15,014 nucleotides of DNA from contig JBEIVB010000062.1 of assembly GCA_040374085.1 (NCBI GenBank), forward strand, positions 1-15,014, given 5' to 3'. The notes beneath the pieces are model-generated. The model did no database searches. It saw nothing but the letters and a program-made list of their open reading frames with translations, and was not told where the DNA came from. Origin of the DNA: JBEIVB01 sp040374085. Its GTDB lineage: Bacteria > Bacteroidota > Bacteroidia > UBA4408. Below are positions 6,218 through 14,723 of this stretch, piece after piece (position 1 is the first letter of the stretch; each line of letters opens with the position of its first letter). A program made the translations under genes and the position numbers.

Positions 6218-7317
6218 AGTACTACATCATTGCGGGCGAAGCCTCCGGAGACCTCCACGGTGCCAATCTTATAAAATCCATTAAAGCCCTGGATGCGCGT
6301 GCCGAGTTTCGCGCTTGGGGCGGCGATAAGATGCAGGCAGAAGGGGCGCATTTGGTGCGCCATTACCGCGATCTTGCGTTTATGGGCTTTGCCGAGGTGC
6401 TGGCCAACCTGCGCACCATCTTCAAGAATTTAGATTATTGCAAAAAAGATGTAATGGCCTTTCGGCCCCACGTGGTCATCCTCATCGATTATCCCGGGTT
6501 TAACCTGCGCATAGCCAAATTCCTGAAGTCCATTCATTTTAGGGTGGTGTATTACATTTCGCCTCAGGTTTGGGCTTGGAAGGCTTCGCGCATCAGCCAG
6601 ATCCGTGCATACGTAGATAAGATGTTGGTCATTCTGCCGTTTGAAGAGGCTTTTTATCAGAAGCACGGCCTTCGGGTTGATTTTGTTGGACATCCCCTGC
6701 TCGATGCCATCGATCAGTATCGAGCCGAACATCCACTGCAGGTTGAGCGCAATTGGATAGCCCTCTTGCCGGGCAGCCGTAAGCAGGAGGTGGCTACCAT
6801 GTTGCCCCTGTTTCTCGAGGCTATGAAACAGTTTCCGAATGAGCGGATTCGCGTTGCTTGTGCGCCCTCTCTATCCATTTCGTTTTATGAAACCCTGATC
6901 GGAAATGCTCCAGTTGAGTTGGTGGAAGGCGATGCTTATGGCGTCTTGTCTGGTGCCAAAGCTGCGCTGGTTACCTCCGGCACCGCAACCTTGGAGGCTG
7001 CACTTTGGGGCGCTCCCCTGGTGGTGGCCTACAAAGGAAGCCGTCTATCTTATCTTATTGCCCGAAGTCTGGTAAAGATCAAGTACATTTCTTTAGTGAA
7101 CCTCATTGCCGATGCACCTGTGGTAGAGGAGCTCATACAAGACGAAGCTACCCCCGCGCGTATGGCAGAGTCTTTGAAAAAGGTTCTGGATCCGGCCACG
7201 CGCGAGCAGCTCAACGAAGCGTATGAAGAAATCCGATTGAAGCTCGGACAATCCGGTGCTTCTGATCGTGCTGCATCCCTCATTTGGCAGTTTGTTGGTG
7301 TCCGCAAAAAGATATAA
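6214..7317 (+). CDS. lpxB: Lipid-A-disaccharide synthase LpxB
   Basis: 367 residues, family GT19. It joins UDP-2,3-diacylglucosamine and lipid X (2,3-diacylglucosamine 1-phosphate) to make the lipid A disaccharide 1-phosphate, acting at the inner face of the cytoplasmic membrane. Seen: N-terminal YYIIAGEASGDLHGA, FMGFAEVL, PQVWAWK, FVGHPLLD (157-164), the nucleotide-binding LLPGSRKQEV (184-193) and SGTATLEAAL (255-264). The frame runs open back to 6088, but the conserved MKYYIIAGEASGD opening fixes the start at ATG 6214, overlapping the purQ stop by four bases. The end overlaps the proposed start of the SpoIID gene by about 20 bases. Its presence shows a lipid-A-bearing outer membrane. Confidence 0.97.
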   Translation: MKYYIIAGEASGDLHGANLIKSIKALDARAEFRAWGGDKMQAEGAHLVRHYRDLAFMGFAEVLANLRTIFKNLDYCKKDVMAFRPHVVILIDYPGFNLRIAKFLKSIHFRVVYYISPQVWAWKASRISQIRAYVDKMLVILPFEEAFYQKHGLRVDFVGHPLLDAIDQYRAEHPLQVERNWIALLPGSRKQEVATMLPLFLEAMKQFPNERIRVACAPSLSISFYETLIGNAPVELVEGDAYGVLSGAKAALVTSGTATLEAALWGAPLVVAYKGSRLSYLIARSLVKIKYISLVNLIADAPVVEELIQDEATPARMAESLKKVLDPATREQLNEAYEEIRLKLGQSGASDRAASLIWQFVGVRKKI

Positions 7318-8473
7318 CCTTTCTGCATGCCTGGTTGTATGCATGGCCACGGTGCTCATGGCATTCCAATGGGCAACTGCGCAACCCACCTTTATACGCG
7401 TTGGACTCTGGGGAGGACAGCGCATCTCTACCCTCGAGGTCATGCCCACCACCACCGATTTCTCCCTGATGGTAGATGGAAAAGTGATGCCGGAAATGCC
7501 GGTGAACACCATTTTCCAGGTTATGGTAAACGACGATTCCCTATATCTATCCTGCGGCTTTCAGCAAATGGCCAAGGGCACAACGGTGCGCATTCATGCC
7601 GAACCCGGTTGCGCCCTCAGAACCCTCGGAAGCCAACAGCAAGTGTTGCAGGGCGATTTGGTGCTCAGCGAACGCGGCTGCTTACTCAATGCCATCAATG
7701 AGGTGGAACTAGAGGATTATGTTTCGGGTGTTATGGAAGCAGAGGTGGGGCCCAAACAACCCCTCGAATATTATAAAGTACAAAGTGTATTGTGCAGGAC
7801 CTATGCACTGGGCCACCTCCGCCGCCACGAAGCAGAAGGGTTTAATCTCTGCGACAAAGAACATTGCCAAGTGTACCGAGGGAAATCGAAGATGGACGAC
7901 ACCATTCTCATGGGCACTCTTTTTACAGATGGTGTAGTGATGGTAGACGATAAGTTTCAACTCATCACGGCCGCGTTTCATTCCAATTGCGGAGGGCAAA
8001 CCCGCAACGCAGAAGATGTGTGGAACAAACCCGCCAACGCGCTCCGCAGCGTGCGCGATACCTTTTGCCAAAGCACCCGAAACGCCCATTGGGAAAAGGA
8101 AATAAGCCGAAAAGCTTGGATAAAATACCTGCTTCGAAAGAATGCGTTTGTTGATTCTTCAAAAGTTCCCTCCAGCCTAAATTTTGCACAACCCAGACGA
8201 AGGGTATTTTATGAGGCAGGAGCCTTTATCGTGCCACTCCGCGACATCCGCGCAGATTGGGCTCTGAGGTCCACATTTTTTTCGGTGGAAGATGCCGGCG
8301 ACAAGGTGTTGCTGAGAGGGCGTGGGTTTGGTCACGGCATTGGCCTCTGCCAAGAAGGAGCCATACGAAGAGCGCGCTTTGGGCAAACCTACCTAGAGAT
8401 TCTGCATGTATATTATAAGGGCATTACCCTTATGAACCGCAGGGCACTGAATTTCTTCTCAGAAGATCCATAA
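7298..8473 (+). CDS. SpoIID/LytB domain secreted protein
   Basis: 391 residues from the chosen GTG start. The N-terminus reads as a signal peptide: SAKRYN, a hydrophobic stretch, then cleavage after ATA before Gln-Pro. The body is a SpoIID domain: VELEDYVSGVMEAEVGP with Glu149 at the position of the catalytic acid of B. subtilis SpoIID, VLCRTYAL, CDKEHCQVYRG, FHSNCGGQT, and the C-terminal GRGFGHGIGLCQEGA (His346). In Firmicutes SpoIID is a lytic transglycosylase acting on peptide-free glycan strands; in Bacteroidota the role is not established, though cell-wall cleavage in the periplasm is the natural guess. GTG 7298 (or TTG 7295/7292) is preferred because ATG 7343 would remove the basic n-region; GTG 7256 would add a further hydrophobic leader. 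It overlaps the lpxB end, so it is co-transcribed with it. Confidence 0.9.
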   Translation: MSAKRYNLSACLVVCMATVLMAFQWATAQPTFIRVGLWGGQRISTLEVMPTTTDFSLMVDGKVMPEMPVNTIFQVMVNDDSLYLSCGFQQMAKGTTVRIHAEPGCALRTLGSQQQVLQGDLVLSERGCLLNAINEVELEDYVSGVMEAEVGPKQPLEYYKVQSVLCRTYALGHLRRHEAEGFNLCDKEHCQVYRGKSKMDDTILMGTLFTDGVVMVDDKFQLITAAFHSNCGGQTRNAEDVWNKPANALRSVRDTFCQSTRNAHWEKEISRKAWIKYLLRKNAFVDSSKVPSSLNFAQPRRRVFYEAGAFIVPLRDIRADWALRSTFFSVEDAGDKVLLRGRGFGHGIGLCQEGAIRRARFGQTYLEILHVYYKGITLMNRRALNFFSEDP

Positions 8474-8491
8474 AAGTATTTGAGCTTTTGT

Positions 8492-8517
8492 GGTCAGCAT
8501 CCAAATAAGAGCTGACC
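8492..8517. repeat. Inverted repeat between convergent SpoIID and rseP genes
   Basis: A perfect 7-bp stem (GGTCAGC/GCTGACC) with a 12-base loop. Beyond a one-base bulge (T at 8491) it can be extended by GTTTT/CAAAA type pairing on the flanks. It sits 18 bases after the SpoIID stop, in the 135-base convergent gap where terminators are expected. Neither strand has a T run directly after the stem, so it is not a standard terminator; it may stabilise an mRNA end. A weaker 6-bp hairpin near 8568-8588, followed by four U when read on the minus strand, could end the rseP transcript. Confidence 0.35.
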
Positions 8518-8608
8518 CAAAAAAGAAACAGTGCCGGAGGATGGGGAATTGATCTGGAATGACCTGAAAAGGAAATTACGTATCCTTTCCAAGCCAACCC
8601 AAAAGTCA

Positions 8609-9931
8609 TCAACGTGCAAATAACTTAACCACGTCGTTGGCATTGGCATAAATGACCAATCCAAAAACCAAAATCATACCTGCCAGTTGCGCATATTCCA
8701 TCACTTTTTCGTGTGGCTTGCGACGGGTGATGATTTCATACAACAAAAACAATACGTGTCCACCGTCTAATGCCGGAATGGGCAGCACATTCATAATGGC
8801 AAGCACGATGGAGAAAAACGCAGTGAGGTTCCAGAAACGGAGCCAATCCCACTCAGGTGAAAACACTTTACCGAAGGTGATGAAGCCACCCACAGATTCA
8901 TAACCTTTTACTTCTGAATTGAAGATGAGTTTAAACTGCCTAAGGTAATCGGATAGTGTGGTAAAGGCCTTTTTTGTTCCGGCAGGAATGGCTTCAAAAA
9001 AGCCGTATTTCTTGACGGTGATCGGCATGTATTTTTCAACCGGAACAGGTGCCAATCCAAGCTTTCCTGTTTCCGGAACCTGAGCAGTTAAAAGGGTGGG
9101 AATGCCTTTGCGCATAACGGAAATCTGCACCTGCTTTCCCTTGTTTTTTTGCAGCTCGTTCCGCACATCGTGAAAGAATGGGGTTGGAGAGTTGTTCACC
9201 GAAACAAAGAGATCGCCCGGAAGGATGCCCGCCTTTTTTCCGGCTCCATCGGGCAGCAGCTCCGCCACTTCAAATGGGAATCGGGGACTGAGCAGATCCG
9301 ACGGTTTTTGGATGATCTTGGCCAAGGTAGCGGTGTTTACAGGAATGGACAGGACCTGCCCATCGCGCTCTACCTCTATGCTGCGGGTGTCGCTGAGCAG
9401 GAGTTCCATGGGAACCTTGCTGAAGTTGTCTACCGGTTTGTGGTCTACACTCACCACACGATCACCGTCGCGCAGGCCCATGGCCAAAGCGGTGCTGTCG
9501 CATGCTACCCCATATTTTAAGTTCCGGGTAGCCAGATACTCCTCTCCGCTGAAAAAGAGAATGCCAATGTAGATGAGGATGCCAAGTATGAGGTTCACGG
9601 TAACGCCGCCCAACATCACAATTAAACGCTGCCAAGCCGGCTTGCTGCGGAACTCCCAAGACTGGGGTGGCTGCTTCATCTGCTCTTTGTCGAGCGATTC
9701 ATCTATCATACCGGCTATTTTCACATAGCCTCCAAAGGGCAGCCATCCAATGCCGTATTCCGTTTCACCAATTTTGCGCTTAAAGAGCGAAAACTTTGGG
9801 TCGAAGAAAAGATAGAATTTCTCTACCCGAATTTTAAACCAGCGGGCTGGAAGGAAATGCCCCAGCTCATGTAAAACAATGAGAAGGCTTAGGCTTAGGA
9901 TAAGCTGGGAGGCTTTTATGAGAATCTCCAT
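8609..9931 (-). CDS. rseP: RseP-type site-2 intramembrane zinc metalloprotease (M50)
   Basis: 440 residues. Seen: zinc-binding HELGH at residues 21-25 inside the first membrane helix, the WLPFGGYVKIAG loop (63-74), a second helix about 104-128, two PDZ regions (about 135-200 and 215-285), and the third zinc ligand in NVLPIPALDGGH (Asp389), followed by a last helix (about 415-432). All catalytic residues are present. Family knowledge: it cuts membrane proteins within the bilayer, such as anti-sigma factors after a first cut, and clears remnant signal peptides; in Bacteroidota the substrates are poorly known. It is the last gene of the M23-dxr-rseP run, six bases after the dxr stop, and dxr-rseP adjacency is common in bacteria. 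No anti-sigma factor gene is nearby. Confidence 0.95.
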   Translation of the reverse strand: MEILIKASQLILSLSLLIVLHELGHFLPARWFKIRVEKFYLFFDPKFSLFKRKIGETEYGIGWLPFGGYVKIAGMIDESLDKEQMKQPPQSWEFRSKPAWQRLIVMLGGVTVNLILGILIYIGILFFSGEEYLATRNLKYGVACDSTALAMGLRDGDRVVSVDHKPVDNFSKVPMELLLSDTRSIEVERDGQVLSIPVNTATLAKIIQKPSDLLSPRFPFEVAELLPDGAGKKAGILPGDLFVSVNNSPTPFFHDVRNELQKNKGKQVQISVMRKGIPTLLTAQVPETGKLGLAPVPVEKYMPITVKKYGFFEAIPAGTKKAFTTLSDYLRQFKLIFNSEVKGYESVGGFITFGKVFSPEWDWLRFWNLTAFFSIVLAIMNVLPIPALDGGHVLFLLYEIITRRKPHEKVMEYAQLAGMILVFGLVIYANANDVVKLFAR

Positions 9932-9937
9932 GTGGAT

Positions 9938-11101
9938 TTAAAAGGTTTGGGCTTCGAGCCAGTTTTCGCAACGCAGACGGGTCTCGGCATCGGCGGCCCG
10001 ATAATCGTTTAGGGTGGGTTGTGGTATTAGGGTATGGGTGTGAAGGGCTTTTGCAACCAGGTCGCTCATGCCCAAAAAGGAAATGCGGTCTTCTAAAAAT
10101 GCTGCCACGGCAACTTCGTTTGCAGCATTCAGCACGCACGGCGCGGTGCCGCCACTCTGCATCGCTTCAAAGGCCAGGGCAAGGTTTCGGAAGGTCTCCA
10201 AATCCGGCGCCTCAAAGGTGAGGTTGGGATATTGGGTAAAGGAAAAGCGCGGGAAATCGTTGTTCAAGCGCTTGGGATAGCCCAATGCATATTGAATGGG
10301 CAATTTCATGTCGGGCAGGCCCAGTTGAGCTTTCAGACTGCCGTCGCGGAACTGAACCAAGCTGTGGATGATGCTCTGTGGATGCACCACCACTTCAATC
10401 TGGTTGGAGTCGAGTGCAAACAGCCATTTGGCCTCGATCACCTCCAGGCCTTTGTTCATAAGGGTGGCCGAGTCTATGGTGATTTTGGCGCCCATCACCC
10501 AGTTGGGATGCTTCAGCGCCTGATGCCGTGTAACCTCTGCTAAATCGGCTGCCTTGCGACCGCGAAAAGGACCTCCGCTTGCCGTAAGCACAATTTTCTC
10601 TACCGGGTTGTGAAACTCCCCAACCAGGCATTGAAAGATGGCGCTGTGCTCCGAATCCACAGGATAAATGTTTACCCCGTTCTCTTTTGCCAGCCGGGTG
10701 ATAAGGTCACCTGCAACCACAAGGGTTTCTTTGTTGGCCAGTGCAATGGTTTTGCCGGCTTCAATGGCTTTTATGGTGGGCAACAAGCCACTGTAGCCCA
10801 CCATGGCGGTAAGCACCATGTCAACGGTGTCCATCTGAACCACTTGTTCCAAGGCCTCAGCACCGCCATAGGATTTGATGTTGGTATGGGCCAGGCGGTC
10901 TTTGAGTCTCGGAAGAAGCTGCTTATCGGCAATAACCACAACGTTTGGGTTATGTAAAAGAGCCAGGTCGGCAAGCTTGTCGACTTGTGTTTGAGCGGTC
11001 ATCACCTCCACCTCCAGTGCTTCAGAGGAGGCTGCAATAACTTCGAGGGCTTGGGTTCCTATGCTTCCGGTGGCGCCTAGTATGGCTATGCGTTTTTTCA
11101 A
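9938..11101 (-). CDS. dxr: 1-deoxy-D-xylulose 5-phosphate reductoisomerase
   Basis: 387 residues, full length. It converts DXP to 2-C-methyl-D-erythritol 4-phosphate with NADPH and a divalent metal, the second step of the MEP isoprenoid pathway; cytosolic. Seen: the NADPH-binding GATGSIG (9-15), ALANKETLV (120-128), metal ligands Asp149 and Glu151 in VDSEHSA, the flexible-loop region ASGGPFRG (174-181), MGAKITIDSATLMNKGLEVIEA (203-224, metal ligand Glu220), HPQSIIHS (240-247) and NAANEVAVAAFL near the end. No key residue is missing. The start ATG at 11101 directly precedes the Rossmann strand, as is normal. It lies 42 bases after the M23 gene, where an exact TAnnTTTG box occurs, and six bases before rseP. 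Confidence 0.97.
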   Translation of the reverse strand: MKKRIAILGATGSIGTQALEVIAASSEALEVEVMTAQTQVDKLADLALLHNPNVVVIADKQLLPRLKDRLAHTNIKSYGGAEALEQVVQMDTVDMVLTAMVGYSGLLPTIKAIEAGKTIALANKETLVVAGDLITRLAKENGVNIYPVDSEHSAIFQCLVGEFHNPVEKIVLTASGGPFRGRKAADLAEVTRHQALKHPNWVMGAKITIDSATLMNKGLEVIEAKWLFALDSNQIEVVVHPQSIIHSLVQFRDGSLKAQLGLPDMKLPIQYALGYPKRLNNDFPRFSFTQYPNLTFEAPDLETFRNLALAFEAMQSGGTAPCVLNAANEVAVAAFLEDRISFLGMSDLVAKALHTHTLIPQPTLNDYRAADAETRLRCENWLEAQTF

Positions 11102-11132
11102 GAGAGTGGGAGGGGGTCTGCTTGGCCGGGGA

Positions 11133-11140
11133 CAAATATA
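11133..11140 (-). promoter_or_regulatory. TAnnTTTG -7 box before dxr
   Basis: Read on the minus strand this is TATATTTG, an exact match to the Bacteroidota -7 consensus, ending 31 bases before the dxr start codon and lying between the M23 stop and dxr. No clear -33 TTG is visible upstream. It could give dxr-rseP a promoter of its own inside the operon. Confidence 0.38.
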
Positions 11141-11143
11141 GAC

Positions 11144-12019
11144 CTAAAAGCTGAGGTACCCTGCGGGGTTCACGGCCGAGCCTTTGTACCAAAGTTCAAG
11201 GTGCAGGTGAGGACCTCGGTGCCCTTCACCGCCTGTGCCCACCACAGCAATGGGCTCGCCGGCCAGGACCCGATAGCCAGACTGCTTCAGCAAAACAGCG
11301 TTGTGCCGATATACCGAGATGAGGTCGTGATCGTGCTGAACCACCAATACATACCCATGCTCCGGGGTATAGCCCGAAAAGGTCACGGTGCCATCCAGCG
11401 CAGATTTTACAGCTTCATCGTCCTTGGTTACCACATCCACCCCCCAGTGGCCTCTACCGGGGTTAAAGGCCTTGCTTATGGTTCCTTGCACAGGACTAAA
11501 AAAAAGAAAGGACGCCATGCCACCCGAGGCTACCTGTCTGCCTTGGTAGGATAGACTGTTGCGATCCTGAGCTTCCACGTTTTTGCGAAATGCCATATCC
11601 TCTTCTCCGGCGTCCACATCCAGCCGGGCGGTTTGCTGGGCAGAAACCCCTTTCGGAGCGCTGGGCGTCGCCCCCGGGTCACGGCCTTCTATGATGTGCT
11701 TCAGAGTAGACAGGTACCGATCCCGCGCCCGCAAATCGGCCTCCAAACTGTCGGCTTTTAAGGCCAAACGAACCATCTTCTTTTTCAGGCTCACATCGGC
11801 ATAGCCCGGTATGTACTCGCGCAAGGGGGTAAACGCAATGATGTAGGTCATCAGAAAGATGAAGAAGAGGGTAAGCGTTCCAATGAACACAAACAGGTTC
11901 AAAGGAGAGAGCACAAAGGCGGCTTTCTCTTCAAAGGTTTGATCGTCTACCACCACCACACGGTAGCGGTTTCGGAGACGGGCTCGCCAGTTGGGCAACT
12001 TGGATTCTGGGCTCGACAT
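11144..12019 (-). CDS. Membrane-anchored M23 family metallopeptidase
   Basis: 291 residues. Basic cytoplasmic N-terminus (about 1-38, containing RVVVVDDQTFEEK), one membrane helix (about 41-63), the conserved-looking TPLREYIPGYADV just outside it, a coiled-coil segment (about 78-112), a Pro/Ala-rich linker, and a C-terminal LytM/peptidase M23 domain (about 172-291). The zinc and catalytic residues are His191 and Asp195 (HWGVD), His239 (YRHN) and His271/His273 (GPHLHLE), all present, so an active peptidoglycan endopeptidase is expected, facing the periplasm. The N-terminal arrangement recurs in Bacteroidota M23 proteins next to dxr-rseP, from general knowledge. The start codon at 12019 lies about 90 bases from the divergent porW start; a near-match box (GATATTTG on the minus strand, 12034-12027) precedes it. 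Confidence 0.95.
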   Translation of the reverse strand: MSSPESKLPNWRARLRNRYRVVVVDDQTFEEKAAFVLSPLNLFVFIGTLTLFFIFLMTYIIAFTPLREYIPGYADVSLKKKMVRLALKADSLEADLRARDRYLSTLKHIIEGRDPGATPSAPKGVSAQQTARLDVDAGEEDMAFRKNVEAQDRNSLSYQGRQVASGGMASFLFFSPVQGTISKAFNPGRGHWGVDVVTKDDEAVKSALDGTVTFSGYTPEHGYVLVVQHDHDLISVYRHNAVLLKQSGYRVLAGEPIAVVGTGGEGHRGPHLHLELWYKGSAVNPAGYLSF

Positions 12020-12078
12020 GGGCGTTCAAATATCGGAAATAACCGCACCGAGGAAGGCAGCGCCCCGCAGAAATGCAA

Positions 12079-12086
12079 TAACTTTG
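12079..12086 (+). promoter_or_regulatory. TAnnTTTG -7 box before porW/sprE
   Basis: TAACTTTG is an exact match to the Bacteroidota -7 consensus and lies 21 bases before the proposed TTG start of porW. It falls inside the longer open frame that begins at 11991, which argues that the coding sequence starts downstream of it. No clear -33 TTG box is visible. Confidence 0.42.
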
Positions 12087-12107
12087 CACCCTTTGCGTTT
12101 TTTAACC

Positions 12108-14723
12108 TTGCAATCCAGCCGGCTCTTGCCCACCACCTTTTTTCGCATCGGCGTTTGGTGCTGCTTCATGGCAGTTAGCATCTCTTGCTCTACCAAGAAA
12201 AATACCTGGGTGAGCCGCAACTTTCATTCGGTTACCACCCATTACAACGGCTGGTTCTATGCCAATGAAATCATCAATCAACAGGTAGACAAAACGGTTA
12301 AGGCCTACCGCGACGATTACGACCGTTTGCTGCCCCTATTTGTTTACGGCTCTATAGAAGACGGAAAGGCCATGACTCCGGAAATGGATAAGGCCTTCAA
12401 AAAAATTTCCAAGTGCATCGAACGGCACAGCATGCTCATTCGCGATCGAGAGTACAACCCTTGGATAAAGAAATGCTACGTGTTGCTTGGACAAACTCAT
12501 TTTTACAAGCACGATTATTTTGCCGGACTGGAGGCTTTTGAGTTTGTGGCCAACCGGAATCGCAAACACCCCTATCGGTTCGAGGCCATGTTGTGGATGC
12601 TGAGGGTGTACAACGAAACCGGACTTTTCAGTCGCTCTCAGGGCCTGATAGACCTCATTGCCGATGAACCCCGATTTCCCAAGTCCTATCGTAGAGAATA
12701 CTATGCTTTGATTGCCGATTTTTACATTAAAACAGCCAATTATCCTTTGGCTATAAAAAACCTAACCAAGGCGATCAACTATGCGCGCAGGGGAAGAACC
12801 AAAACTCGTATGACCTACATCTTGGCTCAGCTCTACATGAAGGTTAAAGACGAGGAGATGGGTGCACGTTATTTTGAGAAGGTTACCCACATGGGGCCGC
12901 CTTATGAAATGTTGTTCAACGCCCGCATGAACCTCGCAAGCTCCGTAAGCACCTTAGCCAAGGGGGGCAAAGATGTTAAGAAGGTACTCAACCGTATGCT
13001 TCGCGACGTGAAGTATGCCGACTTCCGTGATCAAATTTATTTTGCGCTTGCCAAGGTCTACAAGAAGGAGGGCAGTACCGGAGCGCAGGCAGAGGCACTG
13101 ACACAATCGGTGCGGGTTTCGGCAAAGAACAAAAAGCAAAAAGGCATATCGGCATTTACGCTGGGCGACGTGCTTTATGGGCAGCGCAAGTTTTTAATGG
13201 CCCAGCAGTATTACGATACAGCTGTTGCCAATCTCGATGATAAGTTCGAGGATCTGGAAGTCATCAAGTTAAAGAGAAACAGCCTTTCTGCTCTGGTTAA
13301 GAATCTGAAAACAGTAGCGGAAGAAGACAGCCTGCAGCGCATTGCCAAGATGAGCGATTCGGAGCGGAATCGATTTGTGGAGGATATGATTGCCCGAATG
13401 AAAAAGAAAGAGAAAGAGGAGCGCGAAGCACTCGAAGCGGCTGCATCGTCGGGCAATGGAACCTTTACTCCGAGCGCAACCGGTGAACAATTGACACCGG
13501 GTGGTGCTTGGTATTTTTACAATCCAAACGCCATTTCCGTTGGTGCAACCGAATATCAACGCAAATGGGGTACCCGAAAACTCGAAGATAATTGGAGACG
13601 CAGCGTAAAACAAGCATCATCTGGTCCCGATGACCCAACCGTAGGGCCCGACGCAAAAGGAAAGAAAGACAGCAGTGCCGCAAAACCAAACGAGCCGGTT
13701 AGTCAGGTGAAGACCAAGGAATATTACCTTGCTCAGCTCCCGGTTGGAGAAGGAAATCTTCAAAAATCATCGGAGAAGATTATGGAGGCTCTTTACAACC
13801 TTGGGTTGATATACAAGGAGCAACTCAACGATTTATCCAATGCCCTTGATGCATACGAGCAGTTGCTCAAACGCTTCCCGAAAGGGAAATACGAATTGGT
13901 CGCGTATTACCAGCTTTACCGCATCAACGTCGCGCTCGACAACAACTCCGAAGCCGAAAAATATAAGGCCATTCTGCTCGATCGTTTTCCCAATTCGGAA
14001 TACGCAGAACTCATCCGCAATCCCAACTACAACGCAGATCGGGACAGGAAAAAGAACGAGGCAGAGGTTTATTACGAAGAAACGTTTGCCCTGTTTCAGC
14101 AAAGTAAATACGAGGAGGTTTACAGCCGTTGCCTGGCCGCCGATACATTGTTCGGAAAATCAGATTACCAACCCAAGTATGCTTTTTTGCAAGCCATGTG
14201 CACCGGTAGGGTAGTGGGCAAACCTGCCATGATTATGGCCCTGAAACGCGTAATTGCCAATTTTTCCAAAGACCCCGTGAAAAAGAGGGCAGAGGAGGTT
14301 TTGGCTATGTTGGAAGGCCAAAACGCTCCGGGAGACTCTGCAAAGGCTGAATCGCCTTTCATAGATGCCCCCGAGAAGGAACACTTTTTTGTGCTGTCGG
14401 TTCCGGTATCAACGGATATGAACCAATTGAAGGTCTCCGTATCCGATTTCAACTCGAAAAATTTCAGCACATCCAACTTGCAAACCAGCGATTTGATGAT
14501 GGGTACAGAAAGGAAACTGGTATGCGTAAAGACCTTTGAGAACAAGGAAAAGGCCATGATCTATTTCGGAATGGTACAATCCGATAAGTCCATGCTCAAG
14601 AACTTACCCGATGGCAAGTATCAGTATTTTGTTATCACTGCAGAAAACTACATCCGTTTCTACAAGATGCAGGAAACCGAGACGTACCTGAAATTCTTTC
14701 AGAGTAAATACAAAAAGGGTTGA
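12108..14723 (+). CDS. porW: Type IX secretion system lipoprotein PorW/SprE
   Basis: 871 residues from TTG 12108, about the length I recall for SprE. The N-terminus holds Arg residues, a hydrophobic stretch and a lipobox-like VSIS-Cys, with the lipidated Cys at codon 12186-12188, followed by STKKNTWVSRNFHSVTTHYN, the family's opening. Then come helical TPR-like repeats (about 50-400 and again 535-740), a charged linker, the marker segment WYFYNP...WG(T)RKLEDNW (468-496), and a C-terminal domain (about 759-871). Family knowledge: PorW/SprE is an outer-membrane lipoprotein needed for T9SS secretion and gliding, linking the PorK/N and translocon parts. No ATG or GTG exists between the promoter-like box and the lipobox at a workable distance; TTG 12108 or TTG 12126 fits, whereas ATG 12018 would give a 56-residue leader. 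The stop directly abuts the yajQ stop. It would support export of the repeat protein at the window start. Confidence 0.93.
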   Translation: MQSSRLLPTTFFRIGVWCCFMAVSISCSTKKNTWVSRNFHSVTTHYNGWFYANEIINQQVDKTVKAYRDDYDRLLPLFVYGSIEDGKAMTPEMDKAFKKISKCIERHSMLIRDREYNPWIKKCYVLLGQTHFYKHDYFAGLEAFEFVANRNRKHPYRFEAMLWMLRVYNETGLFSRSQGLIDLIADEPRFPKSYRREYYALIADFYIKTANYPLAIKNLTKAINYARRGRTKTRMTYILAQLYMKVKDEEMGARYFEKVTHMGPPYEMLFNARMNLASSVSTLAKGGKDVKKVLNRMLRDVKYADFRDQIYFALAKVYKKEGSTGAQAEALTQSVRVSAKNKKQKGISAFTLGDVLYGQRKFLMAQQYYDTAVANLDDKFEDLEVIKLKRNSLSALVKNLKTVAEEDSLQRIAKMSDSERNRFVEDMIARMKKKEKEEREALEAAASSGNGTFTPSATGEQLTPGGAWYFYNPNAISVGATEYQRKWGTRKLEDNWRRSVKQASSGPDDPTVGPDAKGKKDSSAAKPNEPVSQVKTKEYYLAQLPVGEGNLQKSSEKIMEALYNLGLIYKEQLNDLSNALDAYEQLLKRFPKGKYELVAYYQLYRINVALDNNSEAEKYKAILLDRFPNSEYAELIRNPNYNADRDRKKNEAEVYYEETFALFQQSKYEEVYSRCLAADTLFGKSDYQPKYAFLQAMCTGRVVGKPAMIMALKRVIANFSKDPVKKRAEEVLAMLEGQNAPGDSAKAESPFIDAPEKEHFFVLSVPVSTDMNQLKVSVSDFNSKNFSTSNLQTSDLMMGTERKLVCVKTFENKEKAMIYFGMVQSDKSMLKNLPDGKYQYFVITAENYIRFYKMQETETYLKFFQSKYKKG

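Noticed and set aside
8492..8517. Hairpin between SpoIID and rseP as a bidirectional terminator
   Set aside because: No T run follows the stem on either strand, so it is kept only as an inverted repeat.
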